From: Natronosalvus sp042663485
GTDB lineage: Archaea > Halobacteriota > Halobacteria > Halobacteriales > Natrialbaceae
NCBI GenBank assembly: GCA_042663485.1
Contig: JBHTAF010000002.1
Length of the DNA stretch: 64,000 bases
Direction: 5' to 3' (one strand)
Position numbers and translations under genes: made by a program. The notes beneath the pieces were generated by a model that was not told the DNA's origin, did not search any database, and worked only from the letters and a program-made list of their open reading frames with translations. Every line of letters starts with the position of its first letter. Position 1 is the first letter of the stretch. Below are positions 26,066-34,372 of this stretch, in pieces.

Positions 26066-26347
26066 ATGGCTGACGTACTCTCCGACGACGAGATCTCGGA
26101 CCGACTCCCGGAAGCGTGGGACCGCGAAGGCGACGAAATCGTTCGCGTCTACGAGTTCGACGACTACCTGCGCGGCGTGAACTTCGCCCAGATGGTCGGC
26201 GAAATCGCCGAATCACAGTTCCACCACCCCGAGATAACGATCCGCTACGAGGAAGTCGAGATTCGACTCACGACCCACGACGCGGGTGGAATCACGGAGA
26301 ACGACCTCGAGATGGCGGAGTTGATCGAGTCCGAACACGGCGCCTGA
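26066..26347 (+). CDS. 4a-hydroxytetrahydrobiopterin dehydratase (pterin-4a-carbinolamine dehydratase)
   Basis: 93 residues, the usual family length. The signature is visible in FNFAQMVGEIAES-type sequence here reading GVNFAQMVGEIAES, followed by the catalytic FHHPEITIRY and the late LTTHDAGGIT. The enzyme dehydrates 4a-hydroxytetrahydropterin in pterin-dependent aromatic hydroxylation. No hydroxylase lies in the window, so the partner is elsewhere, or the protein has a molybdopterin-related role as suggested for some archaeal members. The ATG at 26066 is 49 bases after hemA, possibly a continuing transcript. Confidence 0.85.
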   Translation: MADVLSDDEISDRLPEAWDREGDEIVRVYEFDDYLRGVNFAQMVGEIAESQFHHPEITIRYEEVEIRLTTHDAGGITENDLEMAELIESEHGA

Positions 26348-26372
26348 ATCGGCTCTGTACCAGAACGAAACG

Positions 26373-26789
26373 ATGGAGGCACACTACGCGTTCCTGGTCG
26401 AAGCCAGACTCACGCCCGTCGACCCCGGGCTGACAATCGATTCGCCGGTCGTCGAACGGCGCTGTCTGCTCGAGGCGGCCGAACCCGGCAACCAGGGGTG
26501 GCGGCTGTTTCGCGACCTCCTCTGGCGCGGCGAACTCGGCGACGAGCGCCACGCTCGAGCGCTGATTGCCGAGAAACTCGGGCAACCAGTCGAAGCCGTC
26601 GAGTTCCGGGCGTTCTACGCGGACGAACCCTACCTCGAGGCGCTGAAATCGGCGATCGGGGACGACCTCGAGTCGTTCAAGGCCGACGACGTCACCGAGG
26701 TCCTCTCGAAGTACTTCGGGTCGTCGCTCGAGGTTGGCGTCGATCCGATGGGCGGGCCAGATGGGTCCGGTAGGTCCGACGCGGACTGA
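26373..26789 (+). CDS. LWR-salt protein
   Basis: 138 residues. A haloarchaeal family named after a conserved L-W-R motif, here in RLFRDLLWRGELGDERHAR near residue 50. Acidic and soluble, no membrane segments or enzyme signatures. The Glu/Asp-rich C terminus ends in a Gly/Asp tail. Located 25 bases after the pterin dehydratase, so the two are probably transcribed together, and followed by 190 bases before the M48 protease. Function is unknown. Confidence 0.8.
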   Translation: MEAHYAFLVEARLTPVDPGLTIDSPVVERRCLLEAAEPGNQGWRLFRDLLWRGELGDERHARALIAEKLGQPVEAVEFRAFYADEPYLEALKSAIGDDLESFKADDVTEVLSKYFGSSLEVGVDPMGGPDGSGRSDAD

Positions 26790-26981
26790 CGCCGTCGAGT
26801 CGATCCCAAACCGGTGGCCGATGCTCCCGATCTCTCGACCGATCGATCGGTTAGCTGCGCCGTCGAACCGGCGGTTAGTCGCACCGTCGAACCACACTCG
26901 AGGTCGAGTGTGATCGTTGCCACCAGTTTCGAACCCGACCTCACCAACAGCGTTAACCCACCTGCGTGACAGAAGTCGGGT

Positions 26982-28268
26982 ATGCTCGGCTATCACCTCG
27001 CGTTTCTCGTCCTGGTCGTCGGGACGACCGCGTTCTTCAGCGCGCTCTCGTTCCTGAACGTCCGCTACGGCGAACGGGCGCTCGAGCGCGAGCGGGAGTG
27101 GGTCACCTCGCGTCTGGACTTCGACGACCTCGACCGCGTGGCTGCCTACCAGCAGGCGACAACCCGGCTCTCACAGGTTCAGACCTGGGTCACCCTCGCG
27201 CTCGTCCTCGCCGCGCTCTACTCTGGGGCGCTCGCCGCCGTCGTGGACGCACTCGAGGGACTGGGCTACGGCCCGGTCGTCACGGGCATCGGCTTCTTCG
27301 CCGGTGTCGTCGTCGCCCTCCAGCTGGTCTCGCTCCCCTTCGACACCTACGACACGTTCGTGATCGAGGAGCGGTTCGACTTCAACGAACAGACGCCGGC
27401 TCTGTTCGTCAAGGACCTCGTCCTCGGGACGCTCGTCGGCGTCGTCATCACCGCCGCGCTCGCCGCCGGCGTCCTCTGGTTTATCGCTACCGTCCCGACG
27501 TACTGGCCCCTCACCGCCGTCGCCCTCTACGTCGCCTTCTCGCTCACGATGCTCGTCGTCTATCCGCGCGTGATCGCCCCGCTGTTCAACGACTTCGAGC
27601 CGATCAAGACCGGCGACCTCCGGGAAGCCGTCGAGCGCGTCTTCGACCGCGCGGGCTTCTCCTGTGACGGCATCTACCTCATGGACGCGAGCAAGCGCTC
27701 CTCGCACTCGAACGCCTACTTCGTCGGCTTCGGACGGACGAAACGAGTCGTCCTCTTCGACACGCTGGTCGACCAGATGACCCTCGAGCAGGTCGAGGCC
27801 GTCCTGGCTCACGAACTCGCCCACTGGAAGCGCGCGCACATCTGGAAGCAGTTCGGCGTCGGTACCCTCCGCGTGGGTGCAATGTTCGTCGCGCTCTGGA
27901 CGCTCCTCCAGACCTCGTGGCTGTACGCGATGTTCGGCCTCCCGGAGACGGCCTACGTCGGCCTCGCGGTCGGCACGCTCTGGATTCAGCCGCTGGCGAA
28001 GCTCACTCGGCCACTCGAGAACAAACTGTCCCTGGCCCACGAGCGAGAGGCCGACGCGTTCGCGACCGAGGTCATGGGAAGCGGCCAGCCGCTGATCGAC
28101 GGGCTCTGTCGGTTGACCAGCGAGAACCTCTCGAACCCGTTCCCACACCCGTGGTACGCGACGTTTCACTACACCCACCCGCCGATTCCCGACCGGATTC
28201 GCTACATTCAGGGCCTCGACGGTAGACCGCCGGAATCGGCGGATACGGTGGTCGCAGACGGTGCCTGA
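26982..28268 (+). CDS. M48 family integral membrane metalloprotease (STE24/CAAX protease 1-like)
   Basis: 428 residues with about seven membrane helices, including the N-terminal one (LAFLVLVVGTTAFFSAL) and helices near 60, 95, 150, 175, 295 and 320. The zinc site is HELAH (about residue 275), and the third ligand Glu lies in HEREADAFA. The conserved EERFDFN and the YLMDASKRSSHSNAYFVGFG segment are typical of Ste24-type CAAX proteases rather than HtpX. It would cleave membrane-associated or prenylated substrates in the cytoplasmic membrane. The start at 26982 precedes the first helix; a TTAA element sits about 30 bases upstream. Confidence 0.9.
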   Translation: MLGYHLAFLVLVVGTTAFFSALSFLNVRYGERALEREREWVTSRLDFDDLDRVAAYQQATTRLSQVQTWVTLALVLAALYSGALAAVVDALEGLGYGPVVTGIGFFAGVVVALQLVSLPFDTYDTFVIEERFDFNEQTPALFVKDLVLGTLVGVVITAALAAGVLWFIATVPTYWPLTAVALYVAFSLTMLVVYPRVIAPLFNDFEPIKTGDLREAVERVFDRAGFSCDGIYLMDASKRSSHSNAYFVGFGRTKRVVLFDTLVDQMTLEQVEAVLAHELAHWKRAHIWKQFGVGTLRVGAMFVALWTLLQTSWLYAMFGLPETAYVGLAVGTLWIQPLAKLTRPLENKLSLAHEREADAFATEVMGSGQPLIDGLCRLTSENLSNPFPHPWYATFHYTHPPIPDRIRYIQGLDGRPPESADTVVADGA

Positions 28269-28290
28269 ACGTCACCTTCCGGCGACCGAA

Positions 28291-28316
28291 ACCATTTATG
28301 CCCGCCGGTTTAAATC
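28291..28316 (+). promoter_or_regulatory. Promoter of the padR-type gene, with a TTTAAA dyad
   Basis: CCATTTATG (28293-28300) is correctly spaced as a TATA box for a start at 28326. A second AT block, GTTTAAAT (28308-28315), lies only 10 bases before the ATG; it includes the self-complementary TTTAAA and could be an autoregulatory operator, as is common for PadR proteins. Confidence 0.45.
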
Positions 28317-28325
28317 AGGGGCATA

Positions 28326-28853
28326 ATGCGGAAAAGTGGGCCGCCGAAAGGCATCATCGCGTACCTCGTCCTCGAGTTGCTCGAGGAGAAACCCCGATAC
28401 GGCTACGAAATTCTCAAGGAAATCCGCGAGATCAGCGGTGGCCACTGGGAGCCGTCCTACGGGTCGGTGTACCCGATCCTCTACAAGTTCGAGGAGAAGG
28501 GGTGGGCCGAGCGCATCGAACGCGAGGACGAACCCGATCGGAAGTACTTCGAACTCACCGACGATGGCCGGACCGAACTCGAGAACCGACGGGATGACAG
28601 CGCGGAGAAGGCGCGCGATTTCGCGGACGTGATCCTGGGCTTCTTTCACGTCTACGCCGCCTTCTCGACGGACGAACGGTTCGAAATCCCGGAGCTCGAG
28701 GGCCGGTGGCGATTCGACGAGACGTTCAGCGCGTGGGTCGTCGAGCAGGTGGTACGTCACCACGAGCACTACTTCGATGCGACGTTCGAGCGAATCGACG
28801 ACACGCCCGAGGAGTTCTACGAGCGACAGGGAATCGACGAGTCCGACTCCTGA
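28326..28853 (+). CDS. PadR family transcriptional regulator
   Basis: 175 residues. The PadR winged helix occupies residues 8-95: IIAYLVLELLEEKPRYGYEI, then the recognition region GSVYPILYKFEEKGW and the wing DRKYFELTDDGRTEL. A helical C-terminal domain (about 100-170) provides dimerisation and may bind a ligand. PadR proteins are usually repressors that autoregulate; the TTTAAA dyad just before the start fits that. It lies between the M48 protease and, convergently, a histidine kinase. Target genes cannot be named. Confidence 0.85.
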   Translation: MRKSGPPKGIIAYLVLELLEEKPRYGYEILKEIREISGGHWEPSYGSVYPILYKFEEKGWAERIEREDEPDRKYFELTDDGRTELENRRDDSAEKARDFADVILGFFHVYAAFSTDERFEIPELEGRWRFDETFSAWVVEQVVRHHEHYFDATFERIDDTPEEFYERQGIDESDS

Positions 28854-28884
28854 ACGTCGGACTCGAGTTCGAGCCCCCGGCAGA

Positions 28885-30588
28885 TCACGACCCGCATGCC
28901 TGTTCAGACGGTAGTCCCATAATTTCGAAGCGTGCACCCTCAGTCGATCCGTCATCGAGCGAGAGCGTCCATCCGTGGGCGTCGACGATCGTTCGAACGA
29001 GTTCGAGGCCGTACCCCGTACCGTCGGCCGAGGTCGTGTATCCTGGATCGAAGATCGCCTCGCGCTCGGTTTCAGGGATACCGGTGCCGGTGTCTTCGAC
29101 GAAGATTCCACCGTCGACGTCACCGACGGTTATTTCGACGTCCGGGCCGCCGTGCTCGATAGCGTTCCGAAGGAGGTTCTCGAACACGTGCTGGATCGTC
29201 GTCGGATCGGCGTGGATCGTCCGGTCGGTCTCGACGACGAGGGTCGCCTGTTTCGTGTCGACGGTGCTCCAGGCAGTGTCCAGCACGCTCCTTAGGGAAA
29301 GGTCCTCTCGCTCACCGACTCGGTCGCCTCGCCGGGCCAATGCGAGGATGTCGGTCACGATGCTCTCCATTCGCGAGTGTGCAATCGCGACGTTCTCGAG
29401 TGCCTCGCTGTCTGCGTCTTCGCGAGCGAGTTCGAGGTAGCCCTGGGCAACTGCCAGCGGGTTCCGGAGGTCGTGGGAAACGGTCGCCGCGAACGCGTCC
29501 ATCTGCTCGTACTGCGCCTCGAGTCGGCGCCTGGAACGTTGACTCTCGGTGACGTCGCGCAAGACGACGACCCAGCCGACCTGTCGGTTTCCGCGTTCGA
29601 GCGGTTCGGCGAGCGGTCTGACGTATCGGACCTCGCCGTCGACGTCGATCGGAATCGGATCGTCCTCACCCGTGAGCGTTTCGAGATCGAACGAGGGGAG
29701 CACCGACGCGAGCGGCGACCCGAAGTCGCCATCGAGGTGCTCGAGCAGCGTTCGTCCCCGCTCGTTCACGTGCACGATCCGACCGTCGGCGTCGAGGACG
29801 AACGTGCCGTCGGGCGAGTATTTGATGACCGTCGCGTAGGCGAGTGGCGGGAGCGAAAAGAGGCGGTAGCGAAAGATGGCGACCGCGAACGCGGTAGCGG
29901 CGATCGCGCCCGATACCGGGACCAGGTTTATCGTCTCGAATCCGAACGGTGGCACGCCAAATCTCGACAGAATCACGAACACGAGTGGACTCGTGGCGCC
30001 GACGGTGAGCAGGCCCGCTTGCTGGTAATACGACGGTCCGACGCGCCTCGCCTCGAGGCCGATGACGACGATCGCGGCGACCGTCAACGCGAGGTTGTAC
30101 AGGCTGAACACGTAGAATACAGGCCCATCCTCGACGCGAACCAGGGTCAAGTCCCCTTCGATGACGTTTACGCCAGCGATGATGGCGTCGTCGGGTCCGA
30201 CGAAGAGCAACACGACGAACAGCGTCGGAATAGCCATAACGCCAGCGACGACGTCCCATCGAAGCCACCGATGGCGGTCAGTGTAGGCGAGGGCGAACAG
30301 GAACAGCAGTGGCGAGACGAGCGCCACGCCGACGTGGAGGAGCTGGTAGAACAGCAGTTTCACGTCCGGATCGGTGTGAAGCAGTTTGAGGGCCGAAAAT
30401 CCCGTCCACAGGAACGCACCGAACGAGAGGCCGAAGAAGAGGACGACCGACGGGTCCGCTCCCCGGGTTCGCACGCGAAACAGCGTGTAAACAACGATTA
30501 TAAACGTAACTATCGTTGCAAAGAGAATTGGGAGTACGACTGGCGTGTATTGCCAACTCACAGGATAGAGAGGGGAAGCATACCACAT
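28885..30588 (-). CDS. Sensor histidine kinase with N-terminal 7TM sensor and PAS domain
   Basis: 567 residues. Seven membrane helices in residues 1 to about 235 (first helix VVLPILFATIVTFIIVVYTLF) form the 7TM histidine-kinase sensor domain. A PAS domain follows (about 240-350, including YSPDGTFVLDADGRIVHVN). HisKA has the phospho-acceptor in VSHDLRNPLAVAQGYL. HATPase_c contains the N box HVFENLLRNAIEHGG, G1 EDTGTGIPETE and the glycine box in TGYGLEL. It ends convergently with the PadR gene. It is the downstream member of two membrane kinases on this strand, separated by 379 bases, so it probably has its own promoter. Confidence 0.9.
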   Translation of the reverse strand: MWYASPLYPVSWQYTPVVLPILFATIVTFIIVVYTLFRVRTRGADPSVVLFFGLSFGAFLWTGFSALKLLHTDPDVKLLFYQLLHVGVALVSPLLFLFALAYTDRHRWLRWDVVAGVMAIPTLFVVLLFVGPDDAIIAGVNVIEGDLTLVRVEDGPVFYVFSLYNLALTVAAIVVIGLEARRVGPSYYQQAGLLTVGATSPLVFVILSRFGVPPFGFETINLVPVSGAIAATAFAVAIFRYRLFSLPPLAYATVIKYSPDGTFVLDADGRIVHVNERGRTLLEHLDGDFGSPLASVLPSFDLETLTGEDDPIPIDVDGEVRYVRPLAEPLERGNRQVGWVVVLRDVTESQRSRRRLEAQYEQMDAFAATVSHDLRNPLAVAQGYLELAREDADSEALENVAIAHSRMESIVTDILALARRGDRVGEREDLSLRSVLDTAWSTVDTKQATLVVETDRTIHADPTTIQHVFENLLRNAIEHGGPDVEITVGDVDGGIFVEDTGTGIPETEREAIFDPGYTTSADGTGYGLELVRTIVDAHGWTLSLDDGSTEGARFEIMGLPSEQACGS

Positions 30589-30967
30589 GAGTGTACTGGC
30601 AGATTTCGGGGCGTTCAGCGACGACGTGGCAGGGAAGAATCACCACGGTGGGTTCCCTCGAGGTGGCCGATTGAGTCGTTTCGTTTCCCCATCAGCTGTG
30701 GCTCGTGCAGGTTCTGCGAGCAAGACCTCTGTGACGACTCGAATCCAACGCTAAGATGGCACGTGAGGAGAGAGGCCACTTCCCCTCCCCCTACCCTGCG
30801 GGCCGCTTCGGATTCTCACACGTGCTCGGCGAGGTCGACGGCGGCCAGGCGGAGTAGTTGCGCGCACTCTACGTCGACGTCGGCTCAGTCACAATCGAAT
30901 CGGACCTCGAGGGACGCTCGGGCGCCAAAAGACGTCTCGAGGCGTTCGCACGGTCAGGGGATGTCGC
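30589..30967. other. Intergenic region between two histidine kinase genes
   Basis: 379 bases upstream of the 7TM kinase on minus. No convincing gene is present. A short minus-strand stretch ending at 30817 would encode about 20 residues of plausible haloarchaeal composition (ECAQLLRLAAVDLAEHV) after an in-frame stop, which may be a remnant of a lost gene. No hairpin or repeat of note. Confidence 0.5.
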
Positions 30968-32104
30968 TTACGCCGCGATCGGTTCAGGTACCGCCCCGTC
31001 GTCCGACGATTGCGCGAAAGGGAGTTCGATCGTGAACTGGCTTCCGTCAGGTCCCGTCTCCGTAACCTCGACGGTGCCGCCGTAGGTACTGACTAGTTCG
31101 TCGACAAGGTACAACCCCAGCCCGTGAGTGGTCCCCCGTCCCTTCTCGCGCTCGAAAAGCGAGTCGATCGCGTCCGGCCGAATCCCCGGCCCGTTGTCTT
31201 CGATCTGAACGCGGACGGTGTCGTCCATCCGTTCAGCACTGACGCTCACGGTTGGGGTGTTGGTGTCGTTGTGCGTGACCGCGTTCGAGAGCACGTTCCC
31301 AAAGATGCGAGGCAACAATTCGTCGGCCTGGACGGCGAGTTCGTCCGGGACGTCCGTCCGAACCTCGACATCGCCGTATCGGTTCGTGAGCTTGGTCACT
31401 TCGTCGGCCAAAACCCGAGTGAGGTCCACCGGGTACAGCTCGTGCGTCCCGGAGGCCGCTTCCAGGAGGACGCGAACGTCGGCGATGACCGTGCTCATCT
31501 CGTTTGCCTCCTGGTGAATGATGGTGGCGTACTGCCTGTGCGCTGGATCCAGTTCCGACTCCGCTTCCAGGATCTGTGTCGCGTATCCGTCGATGATGTT
31601 TGCAGAGTTGAGTACCTCGTGTCTGAGCACGCTGTTCAGGTAGTCGAGCATCGTCCGTTGCTCCTCGAGCTGCTCGGATCGGACCGTCGCTCGCTCGGCG
31701 GCGATCGCCTGATCGATGGCCCGTCCTTCGAGGATGCCGAGCAACACGCCAACGCCGGCGCCGAAGGCGACCGCCCACCGCGTCCAGCCCACCACGATGC
31801 CCCACGATTCGGTCGGCATGACGGCCATGAATCCGACGTTGAGCAAGGTGAACGTGACGAATCCGCCGATCCACCACCAGGCGACGCGGGGGTACCTGCG
31901 GGTCGACACCCGGGCCCCTTCCAGCCAGTACCCGCCGTAGATGCTCCCGATGGCGGCGATAGCGGTCGAGGCCGCACCCATCACGAACGCGCCGTTTACG
32001 AGGACGTTCGCCCCGAGAACCCAGTGTGTCAACACCTCCCCGGCCAGGACGGCGAGTAGCAGGGCGCCGAACCAGCGCAAAAGCCGAGGAAGTTTGTCGT
32101 GCAT
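30968..32104 (-). CDS. Membrane sensor histidine kinase
   Basis: 378 residues. Four hydrophobic helices in residues 10-140 (WFGALLLAVLAGEVL, VNGAFVMGAASTAIAAIGSI, WWIGGFVTFTLLNVGFMAV, GWTRWAVAFGAGVGVLLGI). A coiled linker leads to HisKA with YLNSVLRHEVLNSANIIDGYA, where His is the phospho-acceptor, and an HATPase_c domain (GNVLSNAVTHNDT, EDNGPGIRPD, GTTHGLGLYLVD). There is no PAS domain, so sensing is by the membrane part. The start was set at MHDKLPRLLRW (32104); the longer upstream frame adds 42 residues with no family support. No response regulator gene is adjacent. Confidence 0.85.
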   Translation of the reverse strand: MHDKLPRLLRWFGALLLAVLAGEVLTHWVLGANVLVNGAFVMGAASTAIAAIGSIYGGYWLEGARVSTRRYPRVAWWWIGGFVTFTLLNVGFMAVMPTESWGIVVGWTRWAVAFGAGVGVLLGILEGRAIDQAIAAERATVRSEQLEEQRTMLDYLNSVLRHEVLNSANIIDGYATQILEAESELDPAHRQYATIIHQEANEMSTVIADVRVLLEAASGTHELYPVDLTRVLADEVTKLTNRYGDVEVRTDVPDELAVQADELLPRIFGNVLSNAVTHNDTNTPTVSVSAERMDDTVRVQIEDNGPGIRPDAIDSLFEREKGRGTTHGLGLYLVDELVSTYGGTVEVTETGPDGSQFTIELPFAQSSDDGAVPEPIAA

Positions 32105-32366
32105 ACCTGTATCGATTGCAGAATTGGCGGCGATGTTATTAAGGGATGTGGCCAACACATCAGCGTTCAGAGTGATTTGTGATAGCGTGATAGAGAATAT
32201 ACGTCCGTTTCGTGTCGTTCTCGAGTTCACCCGCAGGAAGTAATGTTACCATCCATACACATACTACGTCGAATCTACTCGAGGCCATTTCGAGCGTCGA
32301 CATGATCGAACGACGATTGCGAGCGAGCGTGAATCGTCGACAGACTCCTGTGCGCCGACCCAATTG

Positions 32367-32617
32367 CTCGCGGCTCAGTCGTGGCGAAACCAACGAAGGA
32401 CATCGCTTCACTCGCCCTTCGAGATTTCGACATGCCTTCGTTTCACTCAGTCGTGCCGAAACGACCCCTGCCCCGTAAACACCACCCTGCATCCACCTTT
32501 TTCTCGACGGGTTCTCTTCGATCACCCGTCTCCAAAAATCTTGACCAAAAACCGCTCGTTCGCTGTGCTCACTCGCGGCTCAGTCGTGCCGAAACGACCG
32601 CTGCCCCGTAAACACCA
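32367..32617. repeat. Tandem copies of the 3' end of purH
   Basis: A 39-base segment spanning the last 12 codons of the purN-purH gene and its stop (32579-32617) recurs at 32446-32484 with one mismatch. A shorter, more diverged copy of the stop-codon end (CTCGCGGCTCAGTCGTGGCG) lies at 32367-32390. The copies sit downstream of the gene in its transcription direction. They look like duplication remnants left after recombination or extension of the gene's terminus. The rest of the 32105-32579 gap contains no gene. Confidence 0.85.
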
Positions 32618-34205
32618 TGCTCATGCCGAGTTCGTTCGCCGCCTCGATCACGTCCTCGTCGTTGACCGAACCGCCGGGCTGAACCACCGCCTCGATTCCC
32701 GCCTTCGCCGCCTCCTCGAGCCCGTCCGCGAACGGGAAGAAGGCGTCCGAGGCCATCACCGCGCCCTCGGCGGACTTGCCCTCGGCGTGTTCCTCGGCTT
32801 TCATCGCCGCGAGCCGAACCGCGTCGACGCGAGAGACCTGACCCATCCCTACGCCGACCGTCTCTGTGCCCTTCGCGAAGAGGATACCGTTCGACTTCAC
32901 GTGCTTGAGCGTCTGCCAGGCGAAGACCATCGTCTCGAGTTGCTCGTCGGTCGGTTCGCGGTCGGTGACGACCTCGAGATCCATCGTCGAGAGTCGCTGG
33001 TCGTCGCGTTCCTGGACGAGTCGGCCGCCGACGAGGGGTTTCTCGGTGAACCGTTCGCTGGCGCCGTCCAGGTCGCCGACGTCGAGCACGCGCAGGTTCT
33101 GCTTCTCACACAGGATCTCGAGGGCATCCTCGGCGTAGCCGGGGGCGACGACGACCTCCTTGAACGAGTCGGTGATCGCCGCAGCGGTGTCGGCGTTACA
33201 CTCGCGATTGAGGGCGACGATGCCGCCGAAGGCGCTCATGGGATCCGTCGAGAGCGCGCGGTCGTACGCCTCGGCGACGGTGTCGGCGGTGGCACAGCCG
33301 GCCGGGTTCGTGTGCTTGATGACCGCGGCTGCCGGCTCGTCGAACTCCGTGATCAGGTTCAGGGCGCCGTCGGCGTCGTTGTAGTTGTTGTAGCTGAGCG
33401 CCTTCGCTCCCTCGTTCAACTGCTCGGCGTGGACGACCGAGGCCTCCTCGCAGGTGTAATCGGCGTAGACGGCCGCGTTCTGGTGGGGATTCTCGCCGTA
33501 TCGCAGGGTGTCGAGGCGGTCGCTCGAGGTGAGTCGGCGAGCCGGGAGGCCGCCCTCGTCGTCGGCTGCGTCGACGTCGACGGTAGCCTCTTCAGCGTCC
33601 AGATCCACGTCAACGGCACCCTCAGCGAACCACTTCACCACCCGCGGGTACGCCCGGAACTCGCCCTCGTAGAGGACGCGCTCCTTGAGCGTCTCACGGG
33701 TGTCTCCCTCGTAGACCGGCACCGGTTCCTGGGTGACGATCGGACCCATGTCGACCTCGCTCTCGACGACCTCGCCGTCGTCGTCGGTGGCGTCGGTGAC
33801 GACGTGGACCGTACAGCCCGTGACGGCGACGCCAGCCTCGAGGGCGTCGCCCCACGCGTCCATGCCAGGAAACGCCGGGAGCAGGGAGGGGTGGACGTTG
33901 AGCGTCGTCGGCTGGGCCTCGAGGAAGGTATCCGAGAGGATGCGCATGTAGCCGTCGAGACAGACCAGGTCGTAGTCGTAGCCTTCGAGCGCGGCATTGA
34001 CGGCCGCCTCGTGATCGCGTCGGCTCATCCCGTCCTCGAGCGGGACGACCTCCGTTGGTATGCCGCGTTCGGCGGCGGCCTCGAGCACCGGCGCGTCGGC
34101 GTCGTTCGTCAGGACGATGGCGAGTTCGGCGCCGCCTGGCGCGCGATCGGCGACGTTCAGCAGGTTCCGCCCGCGGTTCCCGGCGAGTCCAGCGAGTCGT
34201 GTCAT
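32580..34205 (-). CDS. purH: Fused phosphoribosylglycinamide formyltransferase (PurN) and AICAR transformylase (PurH)
   Basis: 541 residues. The N-terminal 200 residues are GAR transformylase (PurN): catalytic His in NVHPSLLPAF and the acidic DMGPIV. From about 215 the AICAR transformylase part of PurH begins, with LRYGENPHQ, YNNYNDADGALN and the catalytic Lys-His pair in VIKHTNPAGC, then SAFGGIVALNRECN. The inosinicase (IMP cyclohydrolase) domain of bacterial PurH is absent, consistent with the archaeal use of a separate cyclohydrolase. One polypeptide therefore serves two formyl transfers of purine synthesis. ATG at 34205 was preferred since PurN begins with MTRLAGLAGN. The gene is divergent from purB with a 167-base shared upstream region. 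The 3' end is duplicated downstream. Confidence 0.93.
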   Translation of the reverse strand: MTRLAGLAGNRGRNLLNVADRAPGGAELAIVLTNDADAPVLEAAAERGIPTEVVPLEDGMSRRDHEAAVNAALEGYDYDLVCLDGYMRILSDTFLEAQPTTLNVHPSLLPAFPGMDAWGDALEAGVAVTGCTVHVVTDATDDDGEVVESEVDMGPIVTQEPVPVYEGDTRETLKERVLYEGEFRAYPRVVKWFAEGAVDVDLDAEEATVDVDAADDEGGLPARRLTSSDRLDTLRYGENPHQNAAVYADYTCEEASVVHAEQLNEGAKALSYNNYNDADGALNLITEFDEPAAAVIKHTNPAGCATADTVAEAYDRALSTDPMSAFGGIVALNRECNADTAAAITDSFKEVVVAPGYAEDALEILCEKQNLRVLDVGDLDGASERFTEKPLVGGRLVQERDDQRLSTMDLEVVTDREPTDEQLETMVFAWQTLKHVKSNGILFAKGTETVGVGMGQVSRVDAVRLAAMKAEEHAEGKSAEGAVMASDAFFPFADGLEEAAKAGIEAVVQPGGSVNDEDVIEAANELGMSMVFTGQRSFRHD

Positions 34206-34372
34206 ACGTGATGGGGCGCCCGCGAACGGCAAAGTGGTTGCGGTCTCGAGACGCGAAGTATGCACGAACGTGCCATGAAGTTAGCCGGAAAGCGCGTGAT
34301 AGCCCATACGATATGCACGGCCGTGGGACTCGTTCCGACACGCTTTTGCACGCCGCTCGTGGAGCCACGCAC

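Noticed and set aside
30730..30760. tRNA-like ACTCGAATCC sequence
   Set aside because: Resembles a T-loop but no acceptor stem, anticodon arm or CCA-ready end can be formed around it.
29377..31035. Plus-strand frame of 552 codons over the two histidine kinase genes
   Set aside because: Antisense to kinase domains on minus and rich in repeated Arg/Asp/Glu. The kinase motifs are on the other strand.
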